A stretch of 64,000 bases of DNA from Legionella erythra (lineage in GTDB: Bacteria; Pseudomonadota; Gammaproteobacteria; Legionellales; Legionellaceae), in NCBI RefSeq assembly GCF_001467615.1, contig NZ_LNYA01000034.1:423909-487908 (forward strand). The letters run 5' to 3'. Shown in pieces: positions 30,321 through 43,548 of this stretch. The notes beneath the pieces were generated by a model. The model saw nothing but the letters and a program-made list of their open reading frames with translations. It searched no databases and was not told the origin of the DNA. The translations under genes and the position numbers were made by a program. The stretch's first letter is position 1. Each line of letters begins with the position of its first letter.

Positions 30321-32588
30321 ATGTTAAACAAAGAACTTGAATTCACCTTAAACCTTGCTTTTAAGGAAGCGAAAGAGAAACGTCATGAATTCATGACCGT
30401 TGAACACTTACTCCTTTCTTTACTCGATAATCCTGCTGCAGGCAATGTGTTGCAGGCTTGCGATGCCAACATTGATGCCCTGCGCCGCGATCTGATTGAA
30501 TTCATTGATGAAACCACCCCCAGAATCCCGGATGATGAACTGGATAGGGAAACACAACCCACTCTGGGTTTCCAACGGGTCTTGCAACGCGCCGTCTTCC
30601 ATGTCCAATCGGCTGGAAAGACTGAGGTTACCGGCGCTAATGTCCTTGCTGCCATTTTCAGCGAACAGGAAAGCCAGGCGGTTTATTTCCTGCGCCGTGA
30701 AAACATCACCCGTTTAGATGTCATTAATTATATTTCGCATGGCGTGTCCAAATACCATAATAATGACCTCAATGAGGGCATGAACGCCTCAATGGACGAG
30801 GAAATGATGTCGGGTGAGGGCAGTGAATCACCATTGGAAAGCTATTGCACCAATTTAAACAAGCGCGCCAGAATGGGCAAAATCGACCCATTGATTGGCC
30901 GACATGAAGAAATTCAACGCACCATTCAGGTGCTTTGCCGCCGCCGTAAAAATAACCCGCTGCTGGTGGGTGAGGCTGGTGTTGGAAAAACCGCCATTGC
31001 CGAAGGTCTGGCACGGCGTATTGTCGATGGGGAAGTACCCGAGGCCATTCAGAATTGCATCGTTTACTCCCTTGATTTGGGGGCTTTGCTGGCCGGTACC
31101 AAATACCGCGGTGATTTTGAAAAACGCCTAAAAGCGGTCTTGAAACAATTAGGGCATCAGGAAGGCGCTGTGCTGTTTATCGATGAAATTCACACCATTA
31201 TTGGTGCGGGTGCCGCTTCAGGCGGCGTCATGGATGCCTCCAATCTCATCAAGCCTCTGCTGGCCAATGGGGAGTTGAAATGCATTGGTTCGACGACCTA
31301 TCAGGAATACCGCGGCATCTTTGAAAAAGATAGAGCCTTAGCCCGCCGTTTTCAAAAAATTGACATCACTGAACCATCTGTGGAAGAAACCTTTGAAATT
31401 CTTAAGGGCTTAAAAGGCCGTCTTGAAGAACACCATGGGGTTAAATTCTCCATTCCTGCCTTAAAGGCCGCGGCAGAACTGTCTGCCAAATACATCAATG
31501 ATCGCTTTTTACCCGATAAAGCCATCGACGTCGTTGACGAAGCGGGCGCTTATCAAAATCTGTTGACAGCCAATAAGCGCCGTAAAATCATCAGCGTGAC
31601 GGAAATTGAAAGCGTGGTGGCAAAAATAGCCCGAATCCCGGTTAAAAAAGTATCTGCTCGGGATAAAGACACGCTGCGTAATCTTGAGCGCGACCTTAAA
31701 TTACTGGTTTATGGTCAGGACAATGCCATCACCGCCCTGGCTTCTGCCATCAAACTGGCCCGTTCTGGCTTGCGTGAACCGCAAAAACCGGTTGGGTGTT
31801 TCCTGTTTGCGGGTCCTACCGGGGTTGGTAAAACCGAAGTGACACGTCAGTTGGCGAATGTGTTGGGTATTGAGTTGCTGCGTTTTGATATGTCAGAGTA
31901 CATGGAGAAGCATACGGTTTCCCGTTTGATCGGTGCCCCTCCGGGTTATGTGGGTTATGATCAGGGTGGTTTGTTAACCGAAGCAGTCACCAAAAATCCT
32001 CATTCCGTCCTGCTGCTTGATGAAATTGAAAAAGCGCATCCCGACGTCTTTAATCTGCTCCTGCAAATCATGGATCATGGTACGTTAACTGATACCAATG
32101 GTCGTCAGGCCGATTTCCGCCATGTGATTTTAGTGATGACCAGCAATGCCGGCGCCAGTGAAATCAGTCGAAATTCGATTGGTTTCTCTCTCCAGGATAA
32201 CAGCAATGACGGATTGGAAGTGATTAAGCGCCAATTCAGCCCGGAGTTCAGAAACAGACTGGATGCCATTATCAATTTCGCCCCCTTGGACAACGTGACG
32301 ATTGGTCTGGTGGTTGATAAGTTCATCATGGAGCTTGATGAACAGTTGAGCAATAAAGGCGTGACCTTTAAAGTCGATAAAGCGGCAAGAGAATGGTTGA
32401 TTGAGCATGGTTACGATAAAGCCATGGGTGCAAGGCCAATGGCTCGTCTCATCCAGGAAAACATCAAGAAACCGCTGGCTGATGAGTTACTGTTTGGAAA
32501 ATTATCCAATGGTGGCCATGTCACCTTGCAAGTGAAGGACGGTAAACTGCATTTTGACAGCCATGATTATCGTGAGGGTGTGTGCTAA
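30321..32588 (+). CDS. clpA: Clp protease ATP-binding subunit ClpA
   Basis: A hexameric AAA+ unfoldase that feeds ClpP. Start at ATG 30321 ([14 protein letters not shown]) after GAGAGGAG; the frame opens earlier but inside clpS. About 755 residues: N-domain (ClpS-binding, to about 145), AAA module D1 with [18 protein letters not shown] and [14 protein letters not shown], and module D2 with [18 protein letters not shown] and [16 protein letters not shown]. The ClpP-contacting loop (about 600-620) contains IGF in [10 protein letters not shown]. All key residues are intact. Confidence 0.97.
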   Translation: MLNKELEFTLNLAFKEAKEKRHEFMTVEHLLLSLLDNPAAGNVLQACDANIDALRRDLIEFIDETTPRIPDDELDRETQPTLGFQRVLQRAVFHVQSAGKTEVTGANVLAAIFSEQESQAVYFLRRENITRLDVINYISHGVSKYHNNDLNEGMNASMDEEMMSGEGSESPLESYCTNLNKRARMGKIDPLIGRHEEIQRTIQVLCRRRKNNPLLVGEAGVGKTAIAEGLARRIVDGEVPEAIQNCIVYSLDLGALLAGTKYRGDFEKRLKAVLKQLGHQEGAVLFIDEIHTIIGAGAASGGVMDASNLIKPLLANGELKCIGSTTYQEYRGIFEKDRALARRFQKIDITEPSVEETFEILKGLKGRLEEHHGVKFSIPALKAAAELSAKYINDRFLPDKAIDVVDEAGAYQNLLTANKRRKIISVTEIESVVAKIARIPVKKVSARDKDTLRNLERDLKLLVYGQDNAITALASAIKLARSGLREPQKPVGCFLFAGPTGVGKTEVTRQLANVLGIELLRFDMSEYMEKHTVSRLIGAPPGYVGYDQGGLLTEAVTKNPHSVLLLDEIEKAHPDVFNLLLQIMDHGTLTDTNGRQADFRHVILVMTSNAGASEISRNSIGFSLQDNSNDGLEVIKRQFSPEFRNRLDAIINFAPLDNVTIGLVVDKFIMELDEQLSNKGVTFKVDKAAREWLIEHGYDKAMGARPMARLIQENIKKPLADELLFGKLSNGGHVTLQVKDGKLHFDSHDYREGVC

Positions 32589-32618
32589 AGTAAGCCCCTT
32601 ATCTTAAGACAACTATTC

Positions 32619-32647
32619 AATATCCACAGCATTGTGGATATTTTTTT
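32619..32647 (+). terminator. Intrinsic terminator after clpA
   Basis: TATCCACA (32621-32628), loop GCAT, TGTGGATA (32633-32640), then seven T (32641-32647), preceded by AA. A textbook rho-independent terminator about 30 bases after the clpA stop. Confidence 0.85.
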
Positions 32648-32697
32648 ATGCTAATGGTTACCGCAACAACTCAGTTGAATTGGAGTAATTGGATTTT

Positions 32698-33486
32698 ATG
32701 TTAAGTGTCATTATTATTGCAAAAAATGAGGCAGCCAATATCCAGCGATGCCTGGAGTCGGTGAAATGGGCTGATGAAATCATTGTTCTCGATTCAGGCA
32801 GTACGGATCAAACAGTGGAAATTGCCAAACGGTATACCGAGAACATCTACTTGACCGATTGGCAAGGATATGGCATTCAGAAGCAACGCGCCCTGTCAGT
32901 CGCCACGGGGGATTGGGTACTTAACCTCGATGCGGACGAGTCAGTCAGTGAAGGATTAAAATTTGCCATTCAGCAAGTCATGGATTTAAATGAAGCGGAT
33001 GCCTACCGTATTCCCATATATATGAATTTTTATGGTAAGCCCATGCGCTACTCCTCAAGTCCTAAACGCCACATTCGCCTGTTTAAACGTGAAGGCGCCC
33101 GTTACAGCGATGACATCGTTCACGAAAAGGTGATATTGCCGCCTGAGGCGAAAGTGGAAAAATTAAAGCAAAGCATCCTTCATCATTCGTATCAGGACTT
33201 AAGCCATGCAATTGCAAAAATGAACCGGTATTCTTCTTATACGGCCAGGACTCGCCGCAAGGAAAGCAAACCCCCTTCATTTATCAGTATCCTGTTTTCT
33301 GCAGGCTGGATGTTTTTTCGTTGCCTGATTCTACAGCGCGGATTTCTGGACGGAAAGGAGGGTTATATTCTGGCCGTCCTCAATGCGGAAGGATCGTTTT
33401 ACCGCGGCATCAAACAACTCTACCCCGATCGGCGCATCAGTGATTTACCCGATGTTAAAGAGGCTAAAAAAGAAGAGCAAGAATAG
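32698..33486 (+). CDS. GT2-family glycosyltransferase, LPS-core type (WaaE/KdtX-like)
   Basis: A family 2 inverting glycosyltransferase with the GT-A fold, 262 residues. Start at ATG 32698 (MLSVIIIAKNEAANIQRC) behind TGGAG; a TTG at 32689 is an alternative. Motifs: SVIIIAKNEAANI (nucleotide), IIVLDSGSTDQTVEIA, the DxD motif as LNLDADESVSEGL, and a C-terminal helical region (IKQLYPDRR). This type often adds a glucose to the heptose of lipopolysaccharide core, but the sugar here is not predictable. It stands alone after the clpA terminator. Confidence 0.85.
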   Translation: MLSVIIIAKNEAANIQRCLESVKWADEIIVLDSGSTDQTVEIAKRYTENIYLTDWQGYGIQKQRALSVATGDWVLNLDADESVSEGLKFAIQQVMDLNEADAYRIPIYMNFYGKPMRYSSSPKRHIRLFKREGARYSDDIVHEKVILPPEAKVEKLKQSILHHSYQDLSHAIAKMNRYSSYTARTRRKESKPPSFISILFSAGWMFFRCLILQRGFLDGKEGYILAVLNAEGSFYRGIKQLYPDRRISDLPDVKEAKKEEQE

Positions 33487-33615
33487 CGCGCTACTGTCGC
33501 AGAAAAATATATTCTCCTGTTTGACTACATGCTGTGCCTCATGCACAGCATCCATGCTCACCGTCAATAAGATGGCAAATGGATAGAGCTCCGTTTGATT
33601 GGAAAATAGTACAGC

Positions 33616-34641
33616 TCAGAAAGCCAGCTTCAATTGCTCCCAATAGCTATTGTACAAAGCCAGTGTTTCCTCGCCTACATCGCGCTGAAAATGGGCTCTT
33701 TTCATGGTTTCGGCATCAGGATAAACCATTCGATTATTACGAATGGCCGCGGGTAACTGAAGCCAGGCCTCCCGATTGCTGATGGCATGACCTTCTTTCA
33801 AGGCGATTTGTTCACCCACGTCAGGTTTCAGCATGTAATTAATAAAGGCATAGGCTTCGCTGGGGTGGGGTGGATTGGCAGGGATAGCCAGGCAATCCAC
33901 CCAAACCACAAAGCCATCCAGGGGGTAGAAAAAGCCAATGGCTGGATTTTCTGCATGGGCTTTAAAGGCATCGCCATTCCAGGCAGAACCTAAGGACGCG
34001 TCTTCATCAATCATGATGGCCTGGATGCTGTCGCTGGCAAACAATTTAATATTAGGTACCAATTGCAGCAAATGCTGGTAAGCCGCTTCAATATGCCGGG
34101 GATCGCGGTCGTTCGGATTATATCCGAGGCTCATTAGTGCAATGGCAAAGACTTCGCGGGAATCATCAAGCAGCATTAACTGATTGCGCCATTGCGGCTG
34201 CCACAGTTCTCGCCAGTGACGGGGCGGCTGCGTGACGCGTTGTTGATTAAAGAAAATCCCTGTCGCTCCCCAAACCAGCGGCACGCTGAATTGATTGCCG
34301 TTATCGTAGTCATTATGAGAAAATTGTTCATCCACATGCCTTAAATTGGGCAAGCGTTCATGGTCAAGCCGGGTCAGCATGTTGAGCTTGCGCATGCGCT
34401 CAACGTAATAGGCAGAGGGTAGGATGACATCATAAATGCTGCTGTTGCTGGCCTTTAATTTGGCGAAGAGCGTCTCATTGCTATCGTAAGTTGAAAAATT
34501 AACTTTAATGCCAGTTTCATACTCAAACTGCTGAATGACCTTTTTGGGGATCTCACCCCCCCAGACATAGACATTAACGACCCGCTCGGCAAAGGCGATA
34601 GGGGTGAAAAAAACAGTGAGAAGGAGGACTAATCGCTTCAT
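33616..34641 (-). CDS. potD: Spermidine/putrescine-binding protein PotD
   Basis: The periplasmic polyamine receptor of the PotABCD importer, 341 residues. It has a signal peptide (MKRLVLLLTVFFTPIAFA) followed by the PotD/PotF core: VNVYVWGGEIPKKVIQQFEYETGIKVN, FAKLKASNSSIYDVILPSAYYVERM, PLVWGATGIFFNQQRV, SDSIQAIMIDEDASLGSAWNGDA and EAYAFINYMLKPDVGEQIAL. The start overlaps the potC stop by 4 bases on the minus strand. Polyamine uptake is a likely role; the exact ligand is not clear from sequence. Confidence 0.95.
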   Translation of the reverse strand: MKRLVLLLTVFFTPIAFAERVVNVYVWGGEIPKKVIQQFEYETGIKVNFSTYDSNETLFAKLKASNSSIYDVILPSAYYVERMRKLNMLTRLDHERLPNLRHVDEQFSHNDYDNGNQFSVPLVWGATGIFFNQQRVTQPPRHWRELWQPQWRNQLMLLDDSREVFAIALMSLGYNPNDRDPRHIEAAYQHLLQLVPNIKLFASDSIQAIMIDEDASLGSAWNGDAFKAHAENPAIGFFYPLDGFVVWVDCLAIPANPPHPSEAYAFINYMLKPDVGEQIALKEGHAISNREAWLQLPAAIRNNRMVYPDAETMKRAHFQRDVGEETLALYNSYWEQLKLAF

Positions 34642-35405
34642 ATTTTCTTACTCGCCAGTCGGTGAGCCACAATGACTAAAATCATGGACAATGCGAACGT
34701 AAAGGAACACAAGGCATTTAACTCCGGGGTAACGCCAGCACGCACCAGGGAATAAATGGTCAAAGGCAAGATATTGAAATCGGGGCCTGCGACAAAATAA
34801 CTGATCATGACATCGTCAAACGACAAGGTAAAACACAAGAGAAAACCGCTCAATATCCCCGGCCATAACAAGGGTAGAAGAATTTTAGTCAAGGCCACGT
34901 AGCGGCTGGCCCCCAAATCCAGGGCGCTGAAATAGATATTGGGGTTAAGTGTATTGATGCGGGTATTGATGGTAATCATGACAAAAGGAATACAGAAAGT
35001 AATATGGGCAATTAACAGGCTGGTAAAACCAAGGGGGATTCGGGATACATTAAAGAAAATCAGCAAAGCAACACCCAACACCAGATCGGGTATGATAATT
35101 AACAACAGAAGCAAGGTATAAAGAAAAGTGCGATGGCGGGTTCTAAAGAGAAACAACTGCACGCAGGCTAAAAGGCTAATGGTCGTCGCAGTGGCCGCAG
35201 CGCACAAGCCTAGAATCACCGAGTTACTGAACGCAGCCCATAAACCGCGATCATGAAAGAGTTCGGTGTACCAACGTAAGGAAAACCCATGCCATTGCAG
35301 GGAAAATTTGGCGTTATTGAATGAATAAATCACCAGCACCAGAATGGGAATATAAAGCATGGCATAAACGCAAAATAAAAAAACCTGCCGAGCGAGTGAT
35401 TTCAA
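34638..35405 (-). CDS. potC: Polyamine ABC transporter permease PotC
   Basis: An inner-membrane permease, about 255 residues, six helices (first VFLFCVYAMLYIPILVLVIYSF). The start was set at a TTG (35405) with AAGGAG 9 bases upstream, giving LKSLARQVF and the normal PotC length. A longer frame reaching to 35672 lies inside potB and does not look like a permease. The binding-protein-dependent EAA loop is visible (DLGASRYVALTKILLPLLWPGI), for contact with PotA. The TTG overlaps the potB stop as TTGA. It ends 4 bases over potD. Confidence 0.93.
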   Translation of the reverse strand: MKSLARQVFLFCVYAMLYIPILVLVIYSFNNAKFSLQWHGFSLRWYTELFHDRGLWAAFSNSVILGLCAAATATTISLLACVQLFLFRTRHRTFLYTLLLLLIIIPDLVLGVALLIFFNVSRIPLGFTSLLIAHITFCIPFVMITINTRINTLNPNIYFSALDLGASRYVALTKILLPLLWPGILSGFLLCFTLSFDDVMISYFVAGPDFNILPLTIYSLVRAGVTPELNALCSFTFALSMILVIVAHRLASKKI

Positions 35406-36215
35406 TGGGTAATCTCCTTGTTGAGCCCACGGTAGAAGACAAGGAGTAATACCAAAAGCAAGGTTAATACCACACTGGTTGCAGAACCTTGCGGCCAATT
35501 TTCTACCACCAGAAATTGATTCTGGATTAAATTGCCGAGCAGGATAGAGCGAGCACCACCCAGGACGTTGGGGATATAAAACAAAGTCATCGCCGGTAAA
35601 AAGACCAGGAGGCTGCCTGACACGATGCCGCTTGCAGTATTCGGCAAAAAGACGCGCCAAAAAATATCCCACTTGCTGGCGCCGAGGTCTTTTGCGGCCT
35701 CAATGAGACGAAAATCAAAGCGCTCCATGTTGGTAAACAGGGGCAAGACCATAAAGGGGAAGAGGTTATACACCAATCCCGATATCACAGCAAAATTAGA
35801 ATAAAGCAGCGACAGAGGGGCATCGATTAGATACAGCTTAAGCAGGATGGCATTCAATACGCCCTTGAATTTGAGAATGGCTATCAGGGAATAGGTGCGT
35901 ACCAGTGAACTGGTCCAGAATGGAATAATAATAAGCAGCAACAACAGGGATTGATGCCTGGATTTAATCATCAAATAACTGAAGGGGTAAGCGATCAACA
36001 GACAACACAGGGTGGTCATGAGAGCGATACCCACAGAGCGCAGGAAAATTTTTGCAAATACCGGATCAATGAGGGCTGTATAATTATCCAGAGTAAATGG
36101 CAGCGTCACCAGATGAAGACTGTCTCTGGATAAGAAGCTCGCGGCCACTACCAGGGAAAGCGGCAGGAAGCTAAATAGCAAAAGCCAACCATAAAAAAGC
36201 GTCAATGAGAGGGAT

Positions 36216-36226
<11 letters not shown>
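35402..36226 (-). CDS. potB: Polyamine ABC transporter permease PotB
   Basis: A second inner-membrane permease, 274 residues from ATG 36226 (MKTKSLSLTLFYGWLLLF), chosen for correct length; the frame opens further upstream, in potA. Six helices and the EAA loop (EAAKDLGASKWDIFWRVFLPN) are visible. Typical PotB features: SLVRTYSLIAILKFKGVLNA and YNLFPFMVLPLFTNMERFD. It overlaps the potA stop by 11 bases. Confidence 0.94.
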
Positions 36227-37310
<1,084 letters not shown>

Positions 37311-37394
37311 GAATAATGTCGGATAAAATCGGCAATTATGAGTGCTCGTGCCGCCGTTGTCCAGGGTTTTAGACAGGGCGGCAGAGACGGCCTT

Positions 37395-37790
37395 TTACCA
37401 GGGTGTCACAGAAACAGTCGGTGTCGTATTGGGTTGTAACGAGCAGAGTTCTGAAATAGTACCGTCATTGCAGAGTACCACGCCCAGTTCATTGACGGTA
37501 AACACACCGCCCTGCCAGAGGCAGCAGCCGGGAAGCAATTGCAAATCCATCACCGCATGGCGAGTACAATAGCAGGAGGAATAATAACCATTATTGCACA
37601 CATAGCGGCCGGCTGAGGAGTCGCAATAACTGATACCACCCATTTGTGCACAGCAGACATCGACGTTGCAATTGCGCGGGCATTGATCCTGACATGCCGC
37701 GCTGGCGTTGGGCGCGCATGAGCCGGCAAAAACAGGTGAAAAGCTTGCGGTGCATAAACAAAAAAAGAGTATTGAACTGAATAAGCGCAT
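37395..37790 (-). CDS. Small cysteine-rich secreted protein, unknown
   Basis: 131 residues from ATG 37790 (MRLFSSILFFCLCTASFSPVFAG), preceded by GGGGAA; an earlier in-frame start would place residues before the signal peptide. The mature protein has about 16 cysteines in CAPNASAACQDQCPRNCNVDV-like clusters, including CCAQ and CCLW pairs, spread along its length. This suggests several disulfides and an extracellular or periplasmic location. No catalytic motif, and I recognise no family. It is a single gene between potA and rmuC. Confidence 0.75.
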   Translation of the reverse strand: MRLFSSILFFCLCTASFSPVFAGSCAPNASAACQDQCPRNCNVDVCCAQMGGISYCDSSAGRYVCNNGYYSSCYCTRHAVMDLQLLPGCCLWQGGVFTVNELGVVLCNDGTISELCSLQPNTTPTVSVTPW

Positions 37791-37938
37791 TGCATTCCCC
37801 AAGTTATCTTCTGTCGAGCATACCATAAGTTTCTGATGAAAAAGAAGTTATTGGGCGGGGTTTATTCGGCCTCTACGATCCAAAACCAGCAAGGGCGATT
37901 CAATATTGGATACGGTCAGAATGGAAAATACCGATGAA

Positions 37939-39198
37939 TCACTGGGACTCTATCTCGTCTAGGGCCTGTGACAAGACAAGATGGTCTGAATTCAAATCAA
38001 CCGCCTCAATTTTTTGGAAACGCTGGGCTATTTTACGGGCCGATGTGGTGACTTCGCCAACGTCATGATGGGCAAGATCAATGTGTTTGGACAGTTTATC
38101 CATGCGTTTTTCGAAGCGCTGAAAATCATCAGCCAGGGCATGCAGGTGTTTTTGAATAATATGAACCTGAGTCCGTGTGGCATCATCTTTCAACACGGCG
38201 CGCGCCGTGGTTAACACGGCCATTAAGGTACTCGGGGATACCAGCCAGACTTTCAGACGCTGCGAGAGGGCAATGACCTCAGGATAATTGGCGTGGATTT
38301 CAGCAAAAATGGCTTCAGCCGGGATGAACATCACTGCACTGTCGGTGGTTTCGCCGGGAATAATGTATTTCTCGGCAATATCCTTAATGTGTTTTTGCAA
38401 ATCCTGGCGAAACTGTTGCTGTAACGGCTTGCGTTCTGTCGAAGATAACGCGTTATTCATCAGTTTTTGATAGGTTTCGAGCGGAAATTTCGCATCAATG
38501 ACGAGGTGGCCTGTCGGTTCTGGCAAAAATAAAATGCAATCGGCCCGCTTTTGATTAGACAAGGTGTGCTGCATGCGGTAATGGTTGGCAGGGATCATAT
38601 TGGCTATCAAGGTGGCTAATTGCACTTCGCCAAACGCGCCGCGTGCCCGCTTATCCACCAGAACATCCTGCAAACTAACAACATGGGAAGACAATTCAGT
38701 GATTTTTTTCTGTGCTTCGTCGATGATGGTCAGACGCCGAACAACATCAGTAAACGTGGTTGAGGTTTTTTCAAAGCCTTCTGTCAGTTTATGGTGAACC
38801 TGTTGGGTTAAGCTATGCAGGTGATTGCGTATTTCTTCAGTCAGTGTTTGCAGATGCGAGGTCAGAGAACCGGCATGCTGTTTAAAGCTGTGACCTATCT
38901 GCTCGCGCACGTCTGTCATGTGGCGTTGTACTGTTTCACTGATGAGGCGCTGGCTGTTTAATTGGCCTTGTGTTATTCGTTCAGCGAGAGGGGTCTGGCT
39001 GGCGTGTAATTGTTCATTAAGGGACAGATGCAGCTTGTGCAAGGCATCAATCATCAGTTGCTGGTTTTTTTCCAGAGTGTATTGATGCTGGTGCCTGAGC
39101 CCGGCTATTTTTTTAAACAGCCAGAGGATTAAAAGAAAGTGCAGGGCTGCGGCAATGGCCACACCCTGCAGAACAGTGAACTGTTGGAAAAAACTCAT
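37939..39198 (-). CDS. rmuC: DNA recombination protein RmuC
   Basis: RmuC limits recombination at short inverted repeats. The 419-residue protein has an N-terminal membrane helix (TVLQGVAIAAALHFLLILWLFK), then a long coiled coil (about 30-170), and the nuclease-fold-like core: KRARGAFGEVQLATLIANMIP, ADCILFLPEPTGHLVIDAKFPLETYQ (PD-(D/E)xK-like DAKFPLE) and AVMFIPAEAIFAEIHANYPE. Length and domain order are typical. Its ATG overlaps the stop of the unknown gene 39195-40385, so it is the third gene of a coupled trio. Confidence 0.94.
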   Translation of the reverse strand: MSFFQQFTVLQGVAIAAALHFLLILWLFKKIAGLRHQHQYTLEKNQQLMIDALHKLHLSLNEQLHASQTPLAERITQGQLNSQRLISETVQRHMTDVREQIGHSFKQHAGSLTSHLQTLTEEIRNHLHSLTQQVHHKLTEGFEKTSTTFTDVVRRLTIIDEAQKKITELSSHVVSLQDVLVDKRARGAFGEVQLATLIANMIPANHYRMQHTLSNQKRADCILFLPEPTGHLVIDAKFPLETYQKLMNNALSSTERKPLQQQFRQDLQKHIKDIAEKYIIPGETTDSAVMFIPAEAIFAEIHANYPEVIALSQRLKVWLVSPSTLMAVLTTARAVLKDDATRTQVHIIQKHLHALADDFQRFEKRMDKLSKHIDLAHHDVGEVTTSARKIAQRFQKIEAVDLNSDHLVLSQALDEIESQ

Positions 39199-40385
39199 TC
39201 CTGTCCTATTTGTTGAAGCGGGATTAACTGGCTGTATTCATACACGGCTTTTAATTGCCCATAATCGGTCAATTGCAGGGCACCTAAGAAATAGGGCGCC
39301 TTGTATTGAGTACTCTCCTCAGGATTAAAGCTAAAATTTAATTCATTAAGGCCTGTGGCAAACCAGGCGGCGGATTGCACTGTGTCTACAGGAACGACCT
39401 TGCCCTGATCATCCGTGGCGAACAAAACCGCCTGTAGCGCATAGCGGCTGCCGGTCGCGACTTCGACCTGAGCTGTAAAGTTAAACGGTTCAGCCGGATT
39501 GTTTCGTTTGATGCTTCTGACTGCCGCGGAAGGAATGGTATAGGAAAAGGCGGTGTGTGCCTGACGCTTGACATTGCGGCCGCCCACATCGGTGTCCACT
39601 TGCGCTTCGATGTACCAGTTTTCGCCATGGAATCCTTTTTCAGAGCGCAGCATCACTTTGGCCTGATAAACGTCCCAGGATACTTTTTCCAGCGACAGGG
39701 CCCGCTGATTGCCATCGGGAGTGACCAGATTGGCGGTAATAACATCAATGGGGTAACCGACGGCATCATCCCGCAGACTGAAAGTGGCAACCAACTCATC
39801 GCCATAGTGATAGCGGGCTTTATCCGTGGAGACCGTCAGGTAAGCGTTTGAGCCCTGATCAAAGACGTGAATGATGTAGGCGTCCTGTTCATGCCCTTTG
39901 ACAAGGTCGCTGGTCAGAATGAATCGACCGGAACCGAGTTCGGGTTTTAATTGCATGGCCATGATGCTTTCACCGGCAAAGGCGGAATCATTCAGGCCGT
40001 CGTCTTTGGCGAACAAGGCCGAAGCGTCTTTCAGGCCGAACACCTGATGAGTGGGCGTCTCTAAATTAAAATTCAGGTTAAGCCGGGCATCAGGTGCGGC
40101 GGGACTGACGCGAATGATTGCTCCCGGGGCCAGTGTTTGCAGCGCTACACCGCGACTCAATTGATGCAGGGTGGTTTTGATGCTGTATTTATTACTCTTC
40201 TGGGCATGCATGGTTTCATGGCCCAGGGGTAAGTGACGGGTTGGCCAATCGCTGCTTAAGACATCATGAGACAGCGACTCACACTGAGCGCACTCATAGG
40301 GATGCACGGCTTCCTGGGGTAACGTGAATGCCAGGCTTTGTCCTGCCCATAAGGCAGACATCATCAATAAAGAGGTTGCTCTCAC
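39195..40385 (-). CDS. Exported beta-rich protein, DUF4785-like (tentative)
   Basis: A 396-residue protein with a signal peptide (MRATSLLMMSALWAGQSLAF). It has one CAQC motif (YECAQCESL) soon after, and its remainder looks like strands in Ig-like domains, for example NAYLTVSTDKARYHYGDELVATFSL and YIIHVFDQG. No catalytic motif seen. It resembles proteins I recall as DUF4785, unverified. ATGA overlaps join it both to the hydrolase before and to rmuC after, so it probably works with the hydrolase in the periplasm or on the cell surface (inference). Confidence 0.75.
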   Translation of the reverse strand: MRATSLLMMSALWAGQSLAFTLPQEAVHPYECAQCESLSHDVLSSDWPTRHLPLGHETMHAQKSNKYSIKTTLHQLSRGVALQTLAPGAIIRVSPAAPDARLNLNFNLETPTHQVFGLKDASALFAKDDGLNDSAFAGESIMAMQLKPELGSGRFILTSDLVKGHEQDAYIIHVFDQGSNAYLTVSTDKARYHYGDELVATFSLRDDAVGYPIDVITANLVTPDGNQRALSLEKVSWDVYQAKVMLRSEKGFHGENWYIEAQVDTDVGGRNVKRQAHTAFSYTIPSAAVRSIKRNNPAEPFNFTAQVEVATGSRYALQAVLFATDDQGKVVPVDTVQSAAWFATGLNELNFSFNPEESTQYKAPYFLGALQLTDYGQLKAVYEYSQLIPLQQIGQE

Positions 40386-41278
40386 TTTCTAACTCCTTGT
40401 GACAAGAGATCATCGCGTAATACATGCTCAAGACCAAAGCAGGAATGGCGACTTTGATTATGGCTTAAGGGGATGCTGTCCTGGGTTTTATTGATGTCAA
40501 CAAACCAGAGGTCGCCGGCCAGTTTTTGAGACACGCAGTTTAAAAAACCATCTGAACATTTATCCAGATAAATTTTGGTGATTTTTAATCCCGCATTAAG
40601 GAAATAGCCATTACAATAACTGGCAGAAGAGAAGGGTGAGGCCGTCACGTCCGTACCAATCACGGTTCGGAACGAAACAGGCAGAGACAACCGTCCCGGC
40701 GTACCCAGCAACAATTCATCATTGAAGAGCGCCATATCCCCCACCCGTTGTTGCCGGACGGAATCATTACGATAGCCGAGCAGCCACCCCAGCGAGGATT
40801 CAAAAATATTGCCATCCATCACCTCATCGGCCAAGGGTGTACCGCCACTGGAGGGCGCAATGGCAATGACGTCTGAAATGCGGCGGCTTAGTTTGTAATA
40901 CCGTTTATCATAGGTGGGATTGGACAGTATCCAGCGCAATACGTTAGCGCCGTTGGAGTGGGTATAGACTGTCAGTTTGCTGATTTTTTTGGTTTTAATG
41001 AAAGCCAGGAGCTGATCAGCTGTACATCCAGCGGCATCCTCGTGCCACATGTACTGGCTGTAATCGCAGGCCACAACCCAGTAATTGTCAGGATTCGGTA
41101 ATGATCCGGCCATGTAGGCGATGAAGTCCTTTTTCCAATAACCGCCATCGGCATCGGTGCGATGATCATTGGTTCCATGAACAAAAGCAATACCCGGATT
41201 ATCAGAAGACGAGGCGGAAAAGACGACACTTGAAAAAGCAAAGAACAACAAACAGAAAAAAAATCGTAGTAAGTCCAT
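40382..41278 (-). CDS. Exported alpha/beta-hydrolase-like protein
   Basis: A 298-residue protein with a signal peptide (MDLLRFFFCLLFFAFSSVVFS). The hydrolase features are: GIAFVHGTND (oxyanion region), THSNGANVLRW (nucleophile elbow THSNG instead of GxSxG), IAPSSGGTPLADEVMDG, VIGTDVTASPFSSA, SDGFLNCVSQ (possible acid), and a C-terminal NQSRHSCFGLEH (possible catalytic His). It looks like a secreted lipase or esterase; the Thr in the first elbow position is unusual but seen in some lipases. It is first in a coupled operon with the gene at 39195 and rmuC. Confidence 0.75.
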   Translation of the reverse strand: MDLLRFFFCLLFFAFSSVVFSASSSDNPGIAFVHGTNDHRTDADGGYWKKDFIAYMAGSLPNPDNYWVVACDYSQYMWHEDAAGCTADQLLAFIKTKKISKLTVYTHSNGANVLRWILSNPTYDKRYYKLSRRISDVIAIAPSSGGTPLADEVMDGNIFESSLGWLLGYRNDSVRQQRVGDMALFNDELLLGTPGRLSLPVSFRTVIGTDVTASPFSSASYCNGYFLNAGLKITKIYLDKCSDGFLNCVSQKLAGDLWFVDINKTQDSIPLSHNQSRHSCFGLEHVLRDDLLSQGVRK

Positions 41279-41415
41279 TTCTTAAAAGCCCTGTTTAAAA
41301 GCCAAGCGGTATCTATACCATATTCAGGAGTTTGACGGCAAGAAAAAAAGTCGCATGAACCCTTGCGTAATGTGCGTATTTTTCCGTTAGGATTAAGGTC
41401 TTTAATCCTAGGCGC

Positions 41416-41443
41416 TTGACTGTGCCTTACTAATAATTATGCT
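41416..41443 (+). promoter_or_regulatory. Sigma-70 promoter for ligA
   Basis: TTGACT (41416-41421), a 16-base spacer, TATGCT (41438-41443), 34 bases before the ligA ATG. Good match to consensus in both boxes. Confidence 0.65.
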
Positions 41444-41468
41444 AGACTTTGGTTTTTATTTTCGATGA

Positions 41469-43511
<2,043 letters not shown>

Positions 43512-43548
43512 CTAACGCAGCAGGTGCTCCCATCATAGTAACCGGACC

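Noticed and set aside
35406-35672. Extended potC frame
   Set aside because: The extension is antithetical to a permease N-terminus and lies in potB; a TTG with a good ribosome binding site at 35405 gives the right length.
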